DNA of 64,000 bases from VGJW01 sp035286125 (lineage in GTDB: Bacteria; Cyanobacteriota; Sericytochromatia; S15B-MN24; VGJW01), in the NCBI GenBank assembly GCA_035286125.1, contig JAYKIS010000033.1, positions 57,278 to 121,277 on the forward strand. Reading direction: 5' to 3'. The translations under genes and the position numbers were made by a program. The first letter of the stretch is position 1, and each line of letters starts with the position of its first letter. Of this stretch, positions 62,738-64,000 are shown piece by piece. The notes beneath the pieces are model-generated. The model was not told where the DNA came from and did not search any database. It worked only from the letters and a program-made list of their open reading frames with translations.

Positions 62738-63381
62738 CGGAGGTTCGCTGCTGGCCGGGCCTGCCCCCCGGCGCCCCCGAGATCGAAATACCCGATGCCT
62801 TTCTCGCGGCCCTCGAAGACTTCGGACAACGATCCGCCCGGCGCGGCCGTGAGGCGGGCGCCTTCATCCTGGGCAAGGCCCGAGGGACCGCCGAGGGCTG
62901 GTGGGTCCGTCTCGAGCAACTTGAGGAGATAGCAGGCGACGGCGACGCCGAGACCTTCACCTTCCCCGCCGAGGCCTTCATCCGCGCTCATCAGCAATGG
63001 AGGACATGGTCCACGGACGAGGTCAGGGCACGCCCGGAGGCCCTGCATGTGGTCGGCTGGTGCCACACGCACCCGGGCCACGGGGTTTTCCTCTCGCAAC
63101 CTGACCTTGAAGTCCACCATCGCAAGTTTCCCCTGCCGTTCCAGGTGGCGCTGGTTCTCGATCCCCTGGCGATCGATGCGGATCGACGCATGGGCCTGGT
63201 GGCCTGGACGGGAGAGGACATGCTGTCCCCGCACCTGCCGGGGACCATCGCCACGTTGGCTGCCCGACCCGCCAAGGTTCCAGCGCCTCGGAAAATCCGG
63301 TGGTCCAATGGGGCCTGGCCATGGGGCGTCCTGCCCCTGATCGGGGCCCTCGGCTGGTGGCTCTGGCACCATGGCTTCTGA
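62734..63381 (+). CDS. JAB/MPN (JAMM) isopeptidase, membrane-anchored
   Basis: 215 aa; GTG overlaps the E2 stop. The zinc centre is intact: E40 in REAGAFILG, then H111 and H113 in GWCHTHPGHGVFLSQPDL with S121 and D124 (ExnHxHx7Sx2D). JAMM peptidases remove or process ubiquitin-like proteins. A C-terminal helix (WGVLPLIGALGWWLW) tethers it to the membrane, with the catalytic domain probably cytosolic. Expected roles: trim the Ubl precursor or deconjugate it. The next gene starts 16 bases after its stop. Confidence 0.92.
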   Translation: MTEVRCWPGLPPGAPEIEIPDAFLAALEDFGQRSARRGREAGAFILGKARGTAEGWWVRLEQLEEIAGDGDAETFTFPAEAFIRAHQQWRTWSTDEVRARPEALHVVGWCHTHPGHGVFLSQPDLEVHHRKFPLPFQVALVLDPLAIDADRRMGLVAWTGEDMLSPHLPGTIATLAARPAKVPAPRKIRWSNGAWPWGVLPLIGALGWWLWHHGF

Positions 63382-63397
63382 GACGGGAGGCGCCTCC

Positions 63398-63694
63398 ATG
63401 ACCGGTTTGCCCGAGGATTCCATCATTCGCTCCATCAGGGATCTGGGCTCAGGCACGTGGATCAAGCCGCCCAGGGAGCCTGCATCCACCCCACCGCCCG
63501 CCAGCCAGGCAATGGACCTCGAGGAGCGCCTGCTCCACGCCGAACGTCTGGTCGCCGATTACCAGGACGAGTTGCTGGCCGCCCAGGCGCGTATCCGCAC
63601 CCAGCAGGATCGCATCGCCGAGCTCGAGGACCAGGTCCGCACGCTGAGCCACGGCATCGGCATTCGGCCCGGCGGGGAGCGTGATGCCCTGTGA
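63398..63694 (+). CDS. small coiled-coil protein of the Ubl operon
   Basis: 98 aa from ATG 63398, which has GGAGG seven bases upstream; an ATG at 63371 inside the JAB gene is less likely. A short N-terminus (LPEDSIIRSIRDLGSGTWIK) and Pro-rich linker precede a strong coiled coil (~residues 40-85; ERLLHAERLVADYQDELLAA). No known family. It could scaffold the membrane components or be a substrate. The following gene overlaps its stop (GTGA). Confidence 0.6.
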   Translation: MTGLPEDSIIRSIRDLGSGTWIKPPREPASTPPPASQAMDLEERLLHAERLVADYQDELLAAQARIRTQQDRIAELEDQVRTLSHGIGIRPGGERDAL

Positions 63695-64000
63695 GTGCGG
63701 AGGGGGATCTGGTCGTCAACGCCCTCGTCACGCCCGTGGGCATGGCGGGCCTCGCGATCGGCAGCGCTGCCCTCGAGGGCGGGGCCTTGCTGGCTGCCGG
63801 CGCATGCGGCATCACGCAGGCCGCGGGCGAGGGCCTCGGCATGCTGGGCGAGGCCACGTCTGCGTGGGGTGCGCGCTTCGTGCGTGCAGGGACCGATCTG
63901 GTCCAGGGCCTGCAGGATGCCTTGCGGGAGGAATGCACACGCCAGGCCAAGGCCTATGACGCACGGTTCGCCGGCAGGGACGCAGGCCGGGAGCGGGCCA
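63691..64000 (+). CDS. hypothetical protein, 3' end outside window
   Basis: At least 103 residues, GTG 63691 overlapping the previous stop. It begins SAEGDLVVNALVTPVGMAGL and continues with Gly/Ala-rich helices (IGSAALEGGALLAAGACGIT), then an amphipathic helical part (DALREECTRQAKAYDARF). The small-residue helices look suited to packing or membrane insertion, but a helical-bundle protein is possible. It may be the last or a middle gene of the operon. Family not recognised. Confidence 0.55.
   Translation, partial: MSAEGDLVVNALVTPVGMAGLAIGSAALEGGALLAAGACGITQAAGEGLGMLGEATSAWGARFVRAGTDLVQGLQDALREECTRQAKAYDARFAGRDAGRERA

Noticed and set aside
1..64000. tRNA, rRNA, CRISPR and insertion-sequence searches by eye
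   Set aside because: No tRNA T-loop motif, rRNA block, spaced direct-repeat array, transposase or terminal inverted repeat was found.

Overview
The window is a GC-rich, densely coded bacterial chromosome segment with no intergenic gap over 300 bases. No rRNA, tRNA, CRISPR array, insertion sequence or integrase was seen. Many lipoproteins (lipobox signals ending in Cys) and a protein ending in an outer-membrane-like beta region point to a diderm envelope. An HspR-type repressor beside ClpC, a chlorophyll-synthase-like UbiA prenyltransferase, DUF2330, EF-hand and kelch lipoproteins would fit a non-photosynthetic Cyanobacteriota relative (Sericytochromatia type). Myxococcota or another GC-rich phylum is not excluded; this placement is inference only.

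Layout. 1-5,000: tail of a STAND/TPR regulator, two small unknowns, a methyltransferase-like protein, a lytic transglycosylase and the UbiA prenyltransferase. 5,000-14,400: kelch lipoprotein, glmS-hemB, an HNH protein, and rsmI-polA. 14,400-20,500: a prepilin-like gene followed by a degenerate M1-peptidase-like protein, divergent from hspR and clpC. 20,600-25,000: esterase lipoprotein, a SpoU-type RNA methyltransferase with a STAS antagonist, and a divergent RsbU-like phosphatase. 24,900-27,200: a possible peptide-modification operon (small precursor-like peptide, radical SAM/SPASM enzyme, ASKHA protein). 27,300-36,100: subtilase lipoprotein, 2-oxoacid dehydrogenase E1 alpha/beta, DUF2330, Dps, and two secreted proteins, one rich in His and Met. 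36,000-46,600: two leftward runs, MMPL-sodC-glnS-yihY and EF-hand lipoprotein-MFS-PQQ sugar dehydrogenase-PHP lipoprotein-LolA-like. 46,600-56,000: propeller-like protein, radical SAM activase-like enzyme, lipoproteins, PEP carboxylase, TerC.

56,028-64,000 is the most striking region. It is a rightward, almost gapless operon encoding a complete-looking bacterial ubiquitin-like system: AAA+ ATPase, membrane FHA-vWA protein, E1 (ThiF fold), membrane RING/B-box-like zinc protein (candidate E3), ubiquitin-like protein, E2 (UBC fold), membrane JAB/MPN peptidase, a coiled-coil protein, and a small-residue-rich protein cut by the window edge. Most junctions are start/stop overlaps, so the parts are probably made together. 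Three components carry membrane segments, which suggests Ubl conjugation or removal at the inner membrane.
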